Origin: Algicella marina
Lineage (GTDB): Bacteria; Pseudomonadota; Alphaproteobacteria; Rhodobacterales; Rhodobacteraceae
DNA length: 64,000 nt
Direction: 5' to 3'
Assembly: GCF_009931615.1 (NCBI RefSeq)
Contig: NZ_CP046620.1
Location: forward strand, 3,270,501 to 3,334,500
Part shown: one piece after another, positions 46,223 to 54,087 of the stretch
How the letters are laid out: every line of letters starts with the position of its first letter
Numbering within the stretch: the first letter of the stretch is position 1
The notes under the pieces: generated by a model
Told to the model about the DNA's origin: nothing
Database searches by the model: none
Seen by the model: only the letters and a program-made list of their open reading frames with translations
Program-made: the position numbers and the translations under genes

Positions 46223-47696
46223 TCTGATCTCCATAGCCCAGATACCGCATTGCATGAATGTTCTGCCGGTTGAGGACCATCCCGGACGGATTTGCGCCGG
46301 CGATGCGCAGTCCGTGGAGACCCTGCCTGATAGCGGTGAGAGGTGTGGTCTGCCACCGCACGACGTAAAGCAGTCGATCGGCCAGTGAGGCGACTGTCAG
46401 GGTTTCGGGGCTGGTCGCAACGGGGGGCGTGTCGATGATGATATGGTCATACTCCGACGCCGCCCAATCCAGAAACTCGGAAAGCCGGTCCGTGTCGAGG
46501 ACATCGGCCGCATGGGCCGACGCTGCCTCTATGGGCAGAAAATCCAGAGACAGGCCATCCGGTCTGTTTCGCACCTCATGAAAGCTGGCGACGCCTGCCA
46601 GAAGGGAAAGTATGCCAACTTCCTGATCGCCGCTGAGACGCTTGGATAGCGTGCGACCTCGGGTATCGGTGTCGATCAAGAGCACTCTTCGTCCCCAGTT
46701 GGCAACGGATTGGGCGAAGAGGAGGGCCGTGGTACTGCAACCTTCGCCCGGACGGGTTGCGGTGAAGACGAGAAGCTTTGTCGATTTGCGTGTTCCGCGC
46801 GGCAGCACCTTGAAGCGAAGCCTGCGAACCGCATCCGCCAGCCGCGAGGCAGGACTGTACATAAAGGCGTTGATCAGAGATCTGTCCTGTCGGCGCGTTT
46901 CAGGCAACTGCCCGAGAACCGGAAGATCGCAATGAGTTTCCAACTCGTAACCCGACAGAATGGCGTGGCCCGTGAAGTGCCGCCGGCCACTCCACAAAAG
47001 CGCCGCGACGCCAAAGATCAGGGTGATGACGGACCGGATGGGCGCTGCCTTCTCCGCGAAAGAGAACCTTCGCTCCCGGTGAAGGCTGGAGACGCGGAGC
47101 GGCGACAGGGTCAGATCAATGGCCTTTGCCAGCGCGACAAGCCGTCTTTCCAGTGTCGTGTCGATCGCAGGGCCCCTAATGAGGGTTATGGGTGCGGCGA
47201 CTTCCCTCGGTGTGAACGATCCGGACCTTTGCTGGAGATCAACCTGCTGTTCGCGGATTTCCTGCATCCTGCGGGCCAGAAATTCCAATTGAGTTTGTTG
47301 CGCCAGAATGACCAGCACGTCGGCCATTCTGCGGGCGCGATGAGTGGTTTCGGTTGCCGTGCTCCCGGTGAAGCGGAGTTGCAGGCTGTCGGAACTCCGT
47401 GTCCGCAACATTTCGACCTTGCCGAGGCGCGGCGCAATTTTGTTGAAGAGCGCGTCCACGTCCGGACCCTCGAGATACGGAAGATCGGTTGGCGACAGAA
47501 GATCGCCCAACTGCGGCTGGGGTGTGAGTTCCAGTGTTACGGTGACGCGATGGGCACGCTCCGACAGATACTGGAAAACAAGAACAGAACTCAGAAAGCC
47601 AACTGCAGCCCAGGACAGGAAACGCCATTTGTTGACAACCAGGAACAACAGAAACGACGCCCTGCCAGCCAGTTGAAGCTCTCGGTTTTCAGTCAC
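46194..47696 (-). CDS. Polysaccharide copolymerase / BY-kinase-like protein with altered Walker A
   Basis: A 500-aa inner-membrane protein of the Wzz/Wzc type that sets the length or export of surface polysaccharide. Helix 1 is near residues 28-46 and helix 2 near 225-243, with the periplasmic copolymerase part between. The cytoplasmic part has the BY-kinase Walker A' LLIDTDTRG and Walker B IIIDTPP, but Walker A reads RPGEGCST, with Cys (TGC) where the ATP-binding Lys belongs. The tail has two Tyr (YLGY) rather than a long Tyr cluster. Kinase activity is doubtful. The start is GTG. The phosphatase gene overlaps its end. Confidence 0.82.
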   Translation of the reverse strand: MTENRELQLAGRASFLLFLVVNKWRFLSWAAVGFLSSVLVFQYLSERAHRVTVTLELTPQPQLGDLLSPTDLPYLEGPDVDALFNKIAPRLGKVEMLRTRSSDSLQLRFTGSTATETTHRARRMADVLVILAQQTQLEFLARRMQEIREQQVDLQQRSGSFTPREVAAPITLIRGPAIDTTLERRLVALAKAIDLTLSPLRVSSLHRERRFSFAEKAAPIRSVITLIFGVAALLWSGRRHFTGHAILSGYELETHCDLPVLGQLPETRRQDRSLINAFMYSPASRLADAVRRLRFKVLPRGTRKSTKLLVFTATRPGEGCSTTALLFAQSVANWGRRVLLIDTDTRGRTLSKRLSGDQEVGILSLLAGVASFHEVRNRPDGLSLDFLPIEAASAHAADVLDTDRLSEFLDWAASEYDHIIIDTPPVATSPETLTVASLADRLLYVVRWQTTPLTAIRQGLHGLRIAGANPSGMVLNRQNIHAMRYLGYGDQNDMHHSLPA

Positions 47697-47947
47697 GCCT
47701 CGGTTCTCTCTTGTGCACGGGGTGTCGCCGTGAGGACGGAATGGACGTCGGAGAAGCCGATCGGGTGTAATTCCTCCAACTTTCCCAAAATTGGCGTCAG
47801 TTTGGTAAAAAAAGAATTAAGTCACGCAAAATGCAGGTGACCTGCCGCCGTTTGCAGCAACCGGAGCGCGTTGCACCGGAGTACAAATCGCTTTGCAGAA
47901 TATTTTTCTTTCAATGCCTTCCGCGCTTTCGTATCCCGGAGGGCGGA

Positions 47948-48024
47948 GACCTCGTGGCTCAACTGGATAGAGCAGCCCCCTCCTAAGGGGCAGGTTGCAG
48001 GTTCGAATCCTGCCGGGGTCGCCA
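47948..48024 (+). tRNA. tRNA-Arg (anticodon CCT)
   Basis: A full cloverleaf. The acceptor stem is GACCTCG/CGGGGTC with one G-U pair. The D arm GCTC...GAGC, the anticodon stem GCCCC/GGGGC with loop CTCCTAA (anticodon CCT, reading AGG) and the T arm GCAGG-TTCGAAT-CCTGC follow. The discriminator is G and CCA is encoded at 48022-48024. A 7-bp hairpin CCGGAGA/TCTCCGG (48035-48060) follows. No integrase or repeated tRNA end is seen nearby. Confidence 0.95.
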
Positions 48025-48081
48025 CATGCGAAGCCCGGAGATCCCGGCAGGGCTCTCCGGCCTAGTTGAAAAGAGGCGTCG

Positions 48082-48960
48082 GTGAGCGAGCGTATTTTCC
48101 TGCCAGTCAGACGCGGTGACGATGTTCTGGTTTACGAATATTTCGAAGTGCCGGCGCAAAGACGGTGGCAGTTTCGCGTCGTTCTTGCTGCGGAGTCGGA
48201 AGAAGGCGAGCTTGTCCGGACTGGCACCGGCATGATCACCGACGAAGAAATAGATTTATGTAAGGGCCTTGTCGCGCGGATGGACAGTGTTGTCGATGCA
48301 TTCGAAGCCGTCAGGCTTTCCGACATTTCGACCTACCGCGGCCTGCTGGAAGCCGGGGAGTCCGCTGCCGTCGTCACGAATTCAATGTTGTTTACCAGCA
48401 CCCTCTACCTCAACCTGATGCGGCAATGTCTTGTCGAGGAAAGTTCAGTCAGCCGATATGAATCCCGGGCGCCGTCGGAGCGTTTCGATATCGGCCTGAG
48501 CGCTTCGATCTACGACGGCCTTGTAAAGAGGTATGACCTGAAAAGGGCCGAAGCGATTCTGGATGCGGACCTGCCCCACGCCAAGCCACCGAAGCGTCTT
48601 CACCGTGAATGGTCCTATTTCTACAAAACCGCCGCAGAGATCAAACTTCGGCGCGGCAAGAAACAGGCAGGGGTCGGCTTGCTCGAGAAGGCGGTGCTTT
48701 GCCAGCCCGACGCTGCCACACATCGTCGCATCGCCAGCCTTCATCTGGATGTCGGTGATCGTCCCGCCGCCATCGCCGCCTTCGAAAGATCCCATGAACT
48801 CGAACCTTTACCGGCGAAACCGCGCCTAAGACTGGCCTGGTGTTATTTTCAGGAAGGGGATCGGCAGAAGGCGGCTGATTTCGCGGCAAAATCGCTCGAT
48901 ATGGGAAATGGGCAGGCCGGGAAGTTGCTGGAAAGGCTGAAAGAGGATAACTCAACCTGA
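48082..48960 (+). CDS. TPR-repeat protein of unknown function
   Basis: A 292-aa protein starting at GTG 48082 with AGAGG upstream. It has no signal peptide. The first 130 residues form an uncharacterised domain (FLPVRRGDDVLVYEYFEVPAQRRWQF). The C-terminal part (about 185-285) contains tetratricopeptide-like helices: KQAGVGLLEKAVLCQPDAATHRRIASLHLDVGDRPAAIAAFERSHELEP in part, and AWCYFQEGDRQKAADFAAKSLDMG. It is 214 bp upstream of the large glycosyltransferase gene and may act with it. I do not recognise a named family for the N-terminal half. Confidence 0.65.
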   Translation: MSERIFLPVRRGDDVLVYEYFEVPAQRRWQFRVVLAAESEEGELVRTGTGMITDEEIDLCKGLVARMDSVVDAFEAVRLSDISTYRGLLEAGESAAVVTNSMLFTSTLYLNLMRQCLVEESSVSRYESRAPSERFDIGLSASIYDGLVKRYDLKRAEAILDADLPHAKPPKRLHREWSYFYKTAAEIKLRRGKKQAGVGLLEKAVLCQPDAATHRRIASLHLDVGDRPAAIAAFERSHELEPLPAKPRLRLAWCYFQEGDRQKAADFAAKSLDMGNGQAGKLLERLKEDNST

Positions 48961-49174
48961 AGAGGTCGCAGCCGCCTTAGGCGGTTCCCACAAGGGGGAT
49001 GATCGCAGCCGCAGAACGCGGTGCGCAGAAAGGGTAGATGTCTTTCTGATTTGTACTGTAATTCACGAGTCGTTCGGTTAAGCACGGCGCGCAAACCGCT
49101 GGTCCAAATTTGGCCGGGTTTGAGTGTTCTGCGCAGCGTTGTCTGGACACCTGAGGAAGCTTTGGAAGGTAAGT

Positions 49175-52100
49175 ATGCGGATCTGTTTTGTGGCGCTCGA
49201 AATTCTTGGTCCATTCAACGGTGGCGGCATTGCCACGGCGTTGGCCGGGCAGGCAGAGCACCATGCCAAATCTCATGACGTTACCGTTCTCTACGTTCAT
49301 CCCGGACTGAAGCAAAAGGACGCCGCGCAGTGGGAAACCTTCTACGCTGCCCGGGACATCCGCTTCATCCGCGCGGAGTTCGACACATTTTACCCGCTAG
49401 ACAGCATTCCCAAACGTTCCTTCGCGGTGAAACAGTACCTAGAGGAGATGGACGAGGCTTTTGACGTCATCTTCTTCCATGACTACCTCGGCCTTGGATA
49501 CTACACCGCGCTGTCAAGGGCGCTGGGCCTCGGGTTCAAGGAAACGAAGATCGGCTCTGTCATCCACGGACCTTCGGAATGGGCGCGTTCCCTGAACATG
49601 GTCACCGACAAGCCGCGCGACCTGCTGCTCTATGAGGTGGAGCGCAAGCAGCTTGAGTATTCCGACTTCGCCGTTGCGCCAAGCCCGCATATCATCGACT
49701 GGTGCCGGGAGCAGGGATGGACTCTGCCGGACGATACGCGCGCCGTTTCCAACGTGCTGCCGCATCGACTGGACGTGCATACCGGACTGAAGCAGGGCGA
49801 TGTTCAGGCGGTGGATGAAGTGTGCTTCTTCGGACGACTTGAGACCCGCAAGGGCATCTTCACTTTTCTTGACGCCATTCGCTACCTGCACAAGAATGAT
49901 CTGGCGCTACCCAAGAAGATTACCTTTCTCGGCTCCTTCTGTGTGAACGGATTCCGGAATGCCGCCAGCACAGTACTGGAATATGCCGAGAACTGGGACT
50001 GCGAGTTTCAATTCCTGAACAATTACAGCCACGAGATGGCGATAAACTATCTGGTCGAGAAAAAGCCGCTGACGATTCTGCCATCGCGCGACGAATCCTT
50101 CGGATTGACGGCGTACGAGTGCCTGCATTTTGGCGTGCCCGCGCTGATCGCGGACCGCGGTGCACTGAAAACGCTGGCGGCCGAGCCGGAGCGGCAGGCG
50201 ATTCTGTTCGAGCCTACGGCCAACACCCTGGCCCGCAAGATCGCTGGTGCGATCGAGGATGGTATGGTGATCGGCGCGGTCGATCCCATTCATCTGGCGG
50301 CGGAACAGGATTGGGACAGGCTCCTCGACGATCTGGATACGAAATCGCACAAGCCGGACCCGACGCGGGCGGTTGTATCGCTCGACCCGATCTCCAAACC
50401 CAAGCCGCGCAGCAAGACGGCAAAGGATCCACTGGTTTCCGTTATCCTCGTCCATCACAACCGCGTCTCCACATTGCGAGGTGCGCTGGCCAGCCTGATC
50501 TCACAGACCTACGAGAACCTCGAGATCATCATTGCCGACGACGGGTCCAGCGTGGCCGAGTTCGCGGCGCTGAACAGGCTGGTGGCTGAAACGGGTGATG
50601 ATCGCATCCGGGTCTTCCAGCAGGAAAACCGTTATCTCGGTGCGGCCCGCAACTTCGGTGTCAGCCATGCAAGCGGCGAATACTTCCTCTTTATGGACGA
50701 TGACAACATTGCCATGCCGACGGAAATCGAAACCTTTGTCAGCGTGGCACTGGCGACGGATGCCGACATCCTCAACTCCGTCTCGCAGATGTTTCGCACC
50801 AACGCGGGCGTTCGCGAAGCCTTCGATCTGTTCCTACCGGTCGGCCCGTCGCTGGAACTGGCCGTACTAGGCAATACGTTCGGCGATGCCAATGCGTTGG
50901 TGAAGCGCGAGGCCTTTGAGGATATTGGCGGATATACGGAACAATACGCCGTCGGCTGCGAAGATTACGAGCTGTTCACACGAGCCTTCCTGTCGGGCAA
51001 AAAGATGCAGCTTATCCCGGACTACCTTTTTGAATACCGGTCCGAAGACGACGGGATGATGAAAGAGCTGAACTCCGGCAAATACATCATCAACCAGACC
51101 CGCGGCGTAACCGCGCTGTTCGACACCCATCGCGACATCGACCTTGCACAGATGCGCCGGTTGATGCGCGTCGGCTTTTTCTCGGCAGTGTCCGAGGAAT
51201 ACGATTACTGGCGCCGCGAAGGCAGCAAGAAACGCCGTCATCCGCAACTAGAGGAGAAGCTGGCCAGTGCCCGAGGCGGGCCCAACGGCAGCGAGGCCTG
51301 CGAAACGGTGGCCCAGCTGATGGCGGCCGAAGGCATGATCAGCCAGGCGGTGGATCTGATCGAACGCAACAGGATTTCGCCGACGGACTCCATGCTCGCC
51401 CGACTTCAGCAGTTGCACAATCAGCACAAGAGCCGGGAAGAGAACTCCGGCCAGCAGCGTAACATCATCGTCAACCCCTCATTCGAGTTCTGGACGACAG
51501 GCAACCGCTTCGAGGGTATCAGCCCTTATCAGTACACCGCGAACGAATGGCTGATTCCCACGCCGAAGAACCGGCCAGGGCTGATAGTTTCGCAACGCAA
51601 CGACAATGCGTTGCTGTCGCAAACACACGCCAGAACCGGCACGTACATGCGGCTGCAGCTGAACGAGGCAGACCCGGAGGGTTACCTGTTCCTCTCGCAG
51701 CGCAATTTCGAACTCGGCAGCGTTCTGGAGCGTGAAGTCGAGGTGTCCGTGCTGACACGCGCCTCCTATGAGGGTGATCTGATTGTTTTCCTGCGTGTGA
51801 CCACTGACCCGGAGACGGGTGATTTACAGGACGTGCACCCCACGCAGACGGCCCGTGTATCTACGGACTGGCGGCGAGCGACCTTCTCCTTCAACCTGTC
51901 GGAGTTTCAGGTGGATGCAATGAAGACGAACTCTTTCCTGAGCGTTTTCATCGCTGTTCCCACTCATCACGTGCTTTATCTGGACGTCACGGACGTGACG
52001 ATGGTGCCCAAGGGTAACAATGTCACGATCGCTCCCTACATCCGTTCGACGGAATTGCGCCGGGCGGAGCACCGGTGCTTCACCGTTGGACGCGATGCCC

Positions 52101-52372
52101 GGATCGAGCCGAAGGATAATCGACAGGCGCTCGTGCATCTGACGCCGGCGCAGGCGGAAAAGATCGCGTGGGATTCGCGCTACTTTGTGGTTTCACCCTG
52201 CGTGACGCTGCAGGCAAACGGGCTGGTGTTCGAGAGCAATATCCAATCCGTTAACTTCGATGACGCGGCCGAAGGATCTGCCAGTCTATTGATTACGCTG
52301 GATAAACAGCTCGAAGAAGGTGGCGTGTTGATCGACGACATAGTCGCGGTTTCCAACTACCTCGAGGGTTGA
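49175..52372 (+). CDS. Large glycosyltransferase fusion: GT4-GT2-lectin-like
   Basis: A 1065-aa cytoplasmic protein from ATG 49175 (GGAAGG upstream). Residues 1-400 form a GT-B fold like family GT4: FNGGGIATALAG, then CFFGRLETRKG near 220 and PSRDESFGLTAYECLHFGVPALIADRG near 305-330. Residues about 417-640 form a GT2-type GT-A domain: VSVILVHHNRVSTLRGALASL, DDDN near 507, and GCEDYELFTRAF. The C-terminal 300 residues start with NPSFEFW (about 767) and look like a beta jelly-roll carbohydrate-binding module plus a further beta domain. Two catalytic modules in one chain suggest synthesis of a repeating glycan. Acceptor unknown. Confidence 0.8.
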   Translation: MRICFVALEILGPFNGGGIATALAGQAEHHAKSHDVTVLYVHPGLKQKDAAQWETFYAARDIRFIRAEFDTFYPLDSIPKRSFAVKQYLEEMDEAFDVIFFHDYLGLGYYTALSRALGLGFKETKIGSVIHGPSEWARSLNMVTDKPRDLLLYEVERKQLEYSDFAVAPSPHIIDWCREQGWTLPDDTRAVSNVLPHRLDVHTGLKQGDVQAVDEVCFFGRLETRKGIFTFLDAIRYLHKNDLALPKKITFLGSFCVNGFRNAASTVLEYAENWDCEFQFLNNYSHEMAINYLVEKKPLTILPSRDESFGLTAYECLHFGVPALIADRGALKTLAAEPERQAILFEPTANTLARKIAGAIEDGMVIGAVDPIHLAAEQDWDRLLDDLDTKSHKPDPTRAVVSLDPISKPKPRSKTAKDPLVSVILVHHNRVSTLRGALASLISQTYENLEIIIADDGSSVAEFAALNRLVAETGDDRIRVFQQENRYLGAARNFGVSHASGEYFLFMDDDNIAMPTEIETFVSVALATDADILNSVSQMFRTNAGVREAFDLFLPVGPSLELAVLGNTFGDANALVKREAFEDIGGYTEQYAVGCEDYELFTRAFLSGKKMQLIPDYLFEYRSEDDGMMKELNSGKYIINQTRGVTALFDTHRDIDLAQMRRLMRVGFFSAVSEEYDYWRREGSKKRRHPQLEEKLASARGGPNGSEACETVAQLMAAEGMISQAVDLIERNRISPTDSMLARLQQLHNQHKSREENSGQQRNIIVNPSFEFWTTGNRFEGISPYQYTANEWLIPTPKNRPGLIVSQRNDNALLSQTHARTGTYMRLQLNEADPEGYLFLSQRNFELGSVLEREVEVSVLTRASYEGDLIVFLRVTTDPETGDLQDVHPTQTARVSTDWRRATFSFNLSEFQVDAMKTNSFLSVFIAVPTHHVLYLDVTDVTMVPKGNNVTIAPYIRSTELRRAEHRCFTVGRDARIEPKDNRQALVHLTPAQAEKIAWDSRYFVVSPCVTLQANGLVFESNIQSVNFDDAAEGSASLLITLDKQLEEGGVLIDDIVAVSNYLEG

Positions 52373-52380
52373 TCTGTTTC

Positions 52381-52410
52381 GGAGACCCCGGCTGGAGTAC
52401 CGGGATCTCC
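52381..52410 (+). terminator. Possible terminator hairpin after glycosyltransferase fusion
   Basis: GGAGACCCCGG (52381-52391) pairs with CCGGGATCTCC (52400-52410) apart from one C-A mismatch, with an 8-nt loop. No T run follows, so this would be a Rho-linked or processing hairpin at most. It begins 9 bp after the stop. Confidence 0.4.
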
Positions 52411-52643
52411 GGGTCTTGCAACCCATGGCGGCAGGCCCCCCGATCACTGACGTTTTCCGCGTACATTGCGGCTCCAGGCCAGCGATCTCCTGCACCACGG
52501 CTTTGTTCTAACAAAATTTTTTGAGAATGCACGTTTCGCAATATGATGATTGCTGCTTCAGCAACCATCTGTTGATGACATTCCACAATTCCGGCTTATT
52601 CATCGCCGGGCAAACGAAATAGTCCGCCGCAGACTTTGCTGGT

Positions 52644-52673
52644 TTTGGTATGGTTTCGGTATGAAAACCATAC
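52644..52673. repeat. Dispersed 11-bp-unit repeat forming a hairpin over a start codon
   Basis: Two units of the GTATGGTTTYG repeat found in smr, sharing a 20-base stretch exactly (52644-52663), followed by the inverted half AAACCATAC. GTATGGTTT (52648-52656) and AAACCATAC (52665-52673) form a perfect 9-bp stem with an 8-nt loop that holds the ATG (52661-52663) of the next gene. No Shine-Dalgarno sequence is visible upstream of that ATG. Confidence 0.8.
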
Positions 52674-54004
52674 TTATCGAGAATGCACGCCTGCTTGTGA
52701 CAATGGATGACACCCGGCGAGAGATCACCGGCGGATCTTTGCTCATTCGAAATGATAAAATCGTGAGCATTGGCGATCTGACCGGTGTCGACGCGGACCT
52801 CCGCATCGATGCGAGCGGCTGCGTGGTGACGCCGGGACTTGTGAACACCCATCACCACATGTTCCAGACCTTGACCCGTGCCGTACCCGGTGGACAGGAT
52901 GCGGCACTCTTCGGTTGGTTGCAGACGCTCTATCCCATCTGGGCGCGGATGGGGCCGGAAGATATCCGTATCTCGACACTGCTCGGACTTGCGGAACTGG
53001 CGCTGACGGGATGCACCATGAGTTCCGATCACCTGTACCTTTTCCCCGGCGGGGCGAAGCTGGATGACAGTATCGCCGCGGCGCAGGAGACGGGGATGCG
53101 CTTTCACGCGACGCGAGGGGCGATGAGCATTGGCGAAAGCGAAGGCGGTCTGCCACCCGATAGTCTGGTGGAAGGCGAGCAGTCGATCCTTGAAGATTGC
53201 GTGCGGGTTGTGGACCGCTTTCATGACCCGAGCCCGGAAGCGTTGATCAAGGTGGCGCTTGCGCCATGTTCGCCCTTTTCCGTTTCGCGCGACCTCATGC
53301 GCGAAGCGGCGCTGTTGGCCCGTGACAAGGGCGTCATGCTGCACACGCATCTGGCCGAAAACGACGAAGATATCAGCTATTCGATGGCCAATTTCGGGTG
53401 TCGCCCAGGCCAATACGCGGAGGAACTCGGTTGGACAGGGCAAGACGTCTGGCATGCCCATTGTGTGAAGCTGGATGCGGAAGAGATCGACTTGTTCGCC
53501 CGGACAAAAACAGGGGTTGCTCATTGTCCCTGTTCCAATTGCCGTCTCGGCTCTGGCATTGCGCCTGTGGCAGCGATGCGTTCTGCGGGTGTGCCGGTGG
53601 GGCTGGGTGTCGACGGCTCCGCTTCCAACGACAGTGGCCATATGCTGGCAGAGGCTCGGCAGGCATTGCTGCTTCAACGCGCCGGGTTCGGACCCGAGGC
53701 GCTGAAAGTACGTGAGGCACTGGAACTGGCGACGCGCGGCGGCGCCGAGGTGCTGGGCCGGGGCGATGTCTGCGGCCAACTGACCGAAGGATTTCAGGCC
53801 GACATCGCCATCTGGCAGGTCGATGGGCTGGAAACGGCAGGTGCGTGGGATCCTGTTGCCGCCCTCGTGCTGTGCGGACCGATGAAAGTACGCGACATGC
53901 TGGTGGCCGGGCGCGAAATCGTTCGCAGCGGTACATTGCAGACCATCGATGGCGAGCGTTTGCTCCGCGACGCGACCGCCGCAACAGCGGCCCTGATGCG
54001 GTAG
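52661..54004 (+). CDS. 8-oxoguanine deaminase (amidohydrolase)
   Basis: A 447-aa cytoplasmic metal-dependent hydrolase. It follows the pattern of 8-oxoguanine deaminases, which turn 8-oxoguanine into uric acid: NTHHHMFQTLTRAVPGGQDAALFGWLQTLYPIW (in part), metal-binding HTHLAEND, HAHCVK and GVDGSASNDSGHM. The start MKTILIENARLLVTMDD fits the family and lies in the loop of a repeat-derived hairpin. Other guanine/cytosine-type deaminases are possible. It sits between two glycosyltransferase genes with which it has no obvious link, about 290 bp after the first and 84 bp before the next gene. Confidence 0.85.
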   Translation: MKTILIENARLLVTMDDTRREITGGSLLIRNDKIVSIGDLTGVDADLRIDASGCVVTPGLVNTHHHMFQTLTRAVPGGQDAALFGWLQTLYPIWARMGPEDIRISTLLGLAELALTGCTMSSDHLYLFPGGAKLDDSIAAAQETGMRFHATRGAMSIGESEGGLPPDSLVEGEQSILEDCVRVVDRFHDPSPEALIKVALAPCSPFSVSRDLMREAALLARDKGVMLHTHLAENDEDISYSMANFGCRPGQYAEELGWTGQDVWHAHCVKLDAEEIDLFARTKTGVAHCPCSNCRLGSGIAPVAAMRSAGVPVGLGVDGSASNDSGHMLAEARQALLLQRAGFGPEALKVREALELATRGGAEVLGRGDVCGQLTEGFQADIAIWQVDGLETAGAWDPVAALVLCGPMKVRDMLVAGREIVRSGTLQTIDGERLLRDATAATAALMR

Positions 54005-54087
54005 GGCGCATGGGGGAGAAGGGAGTTTTCATTCCTCCACGCATCCGCTACTTCGGGAAGCAATGAAAGCGATGGGGCTGAATCGGT

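Noticed and set aside
52508-53779. A 423-codon minus-strand frame opposite the 8-oxoguanine deaminase
   Set aside because: The plus-strand protein has all metal-binding motifs; the antisense product shows none and no start context.
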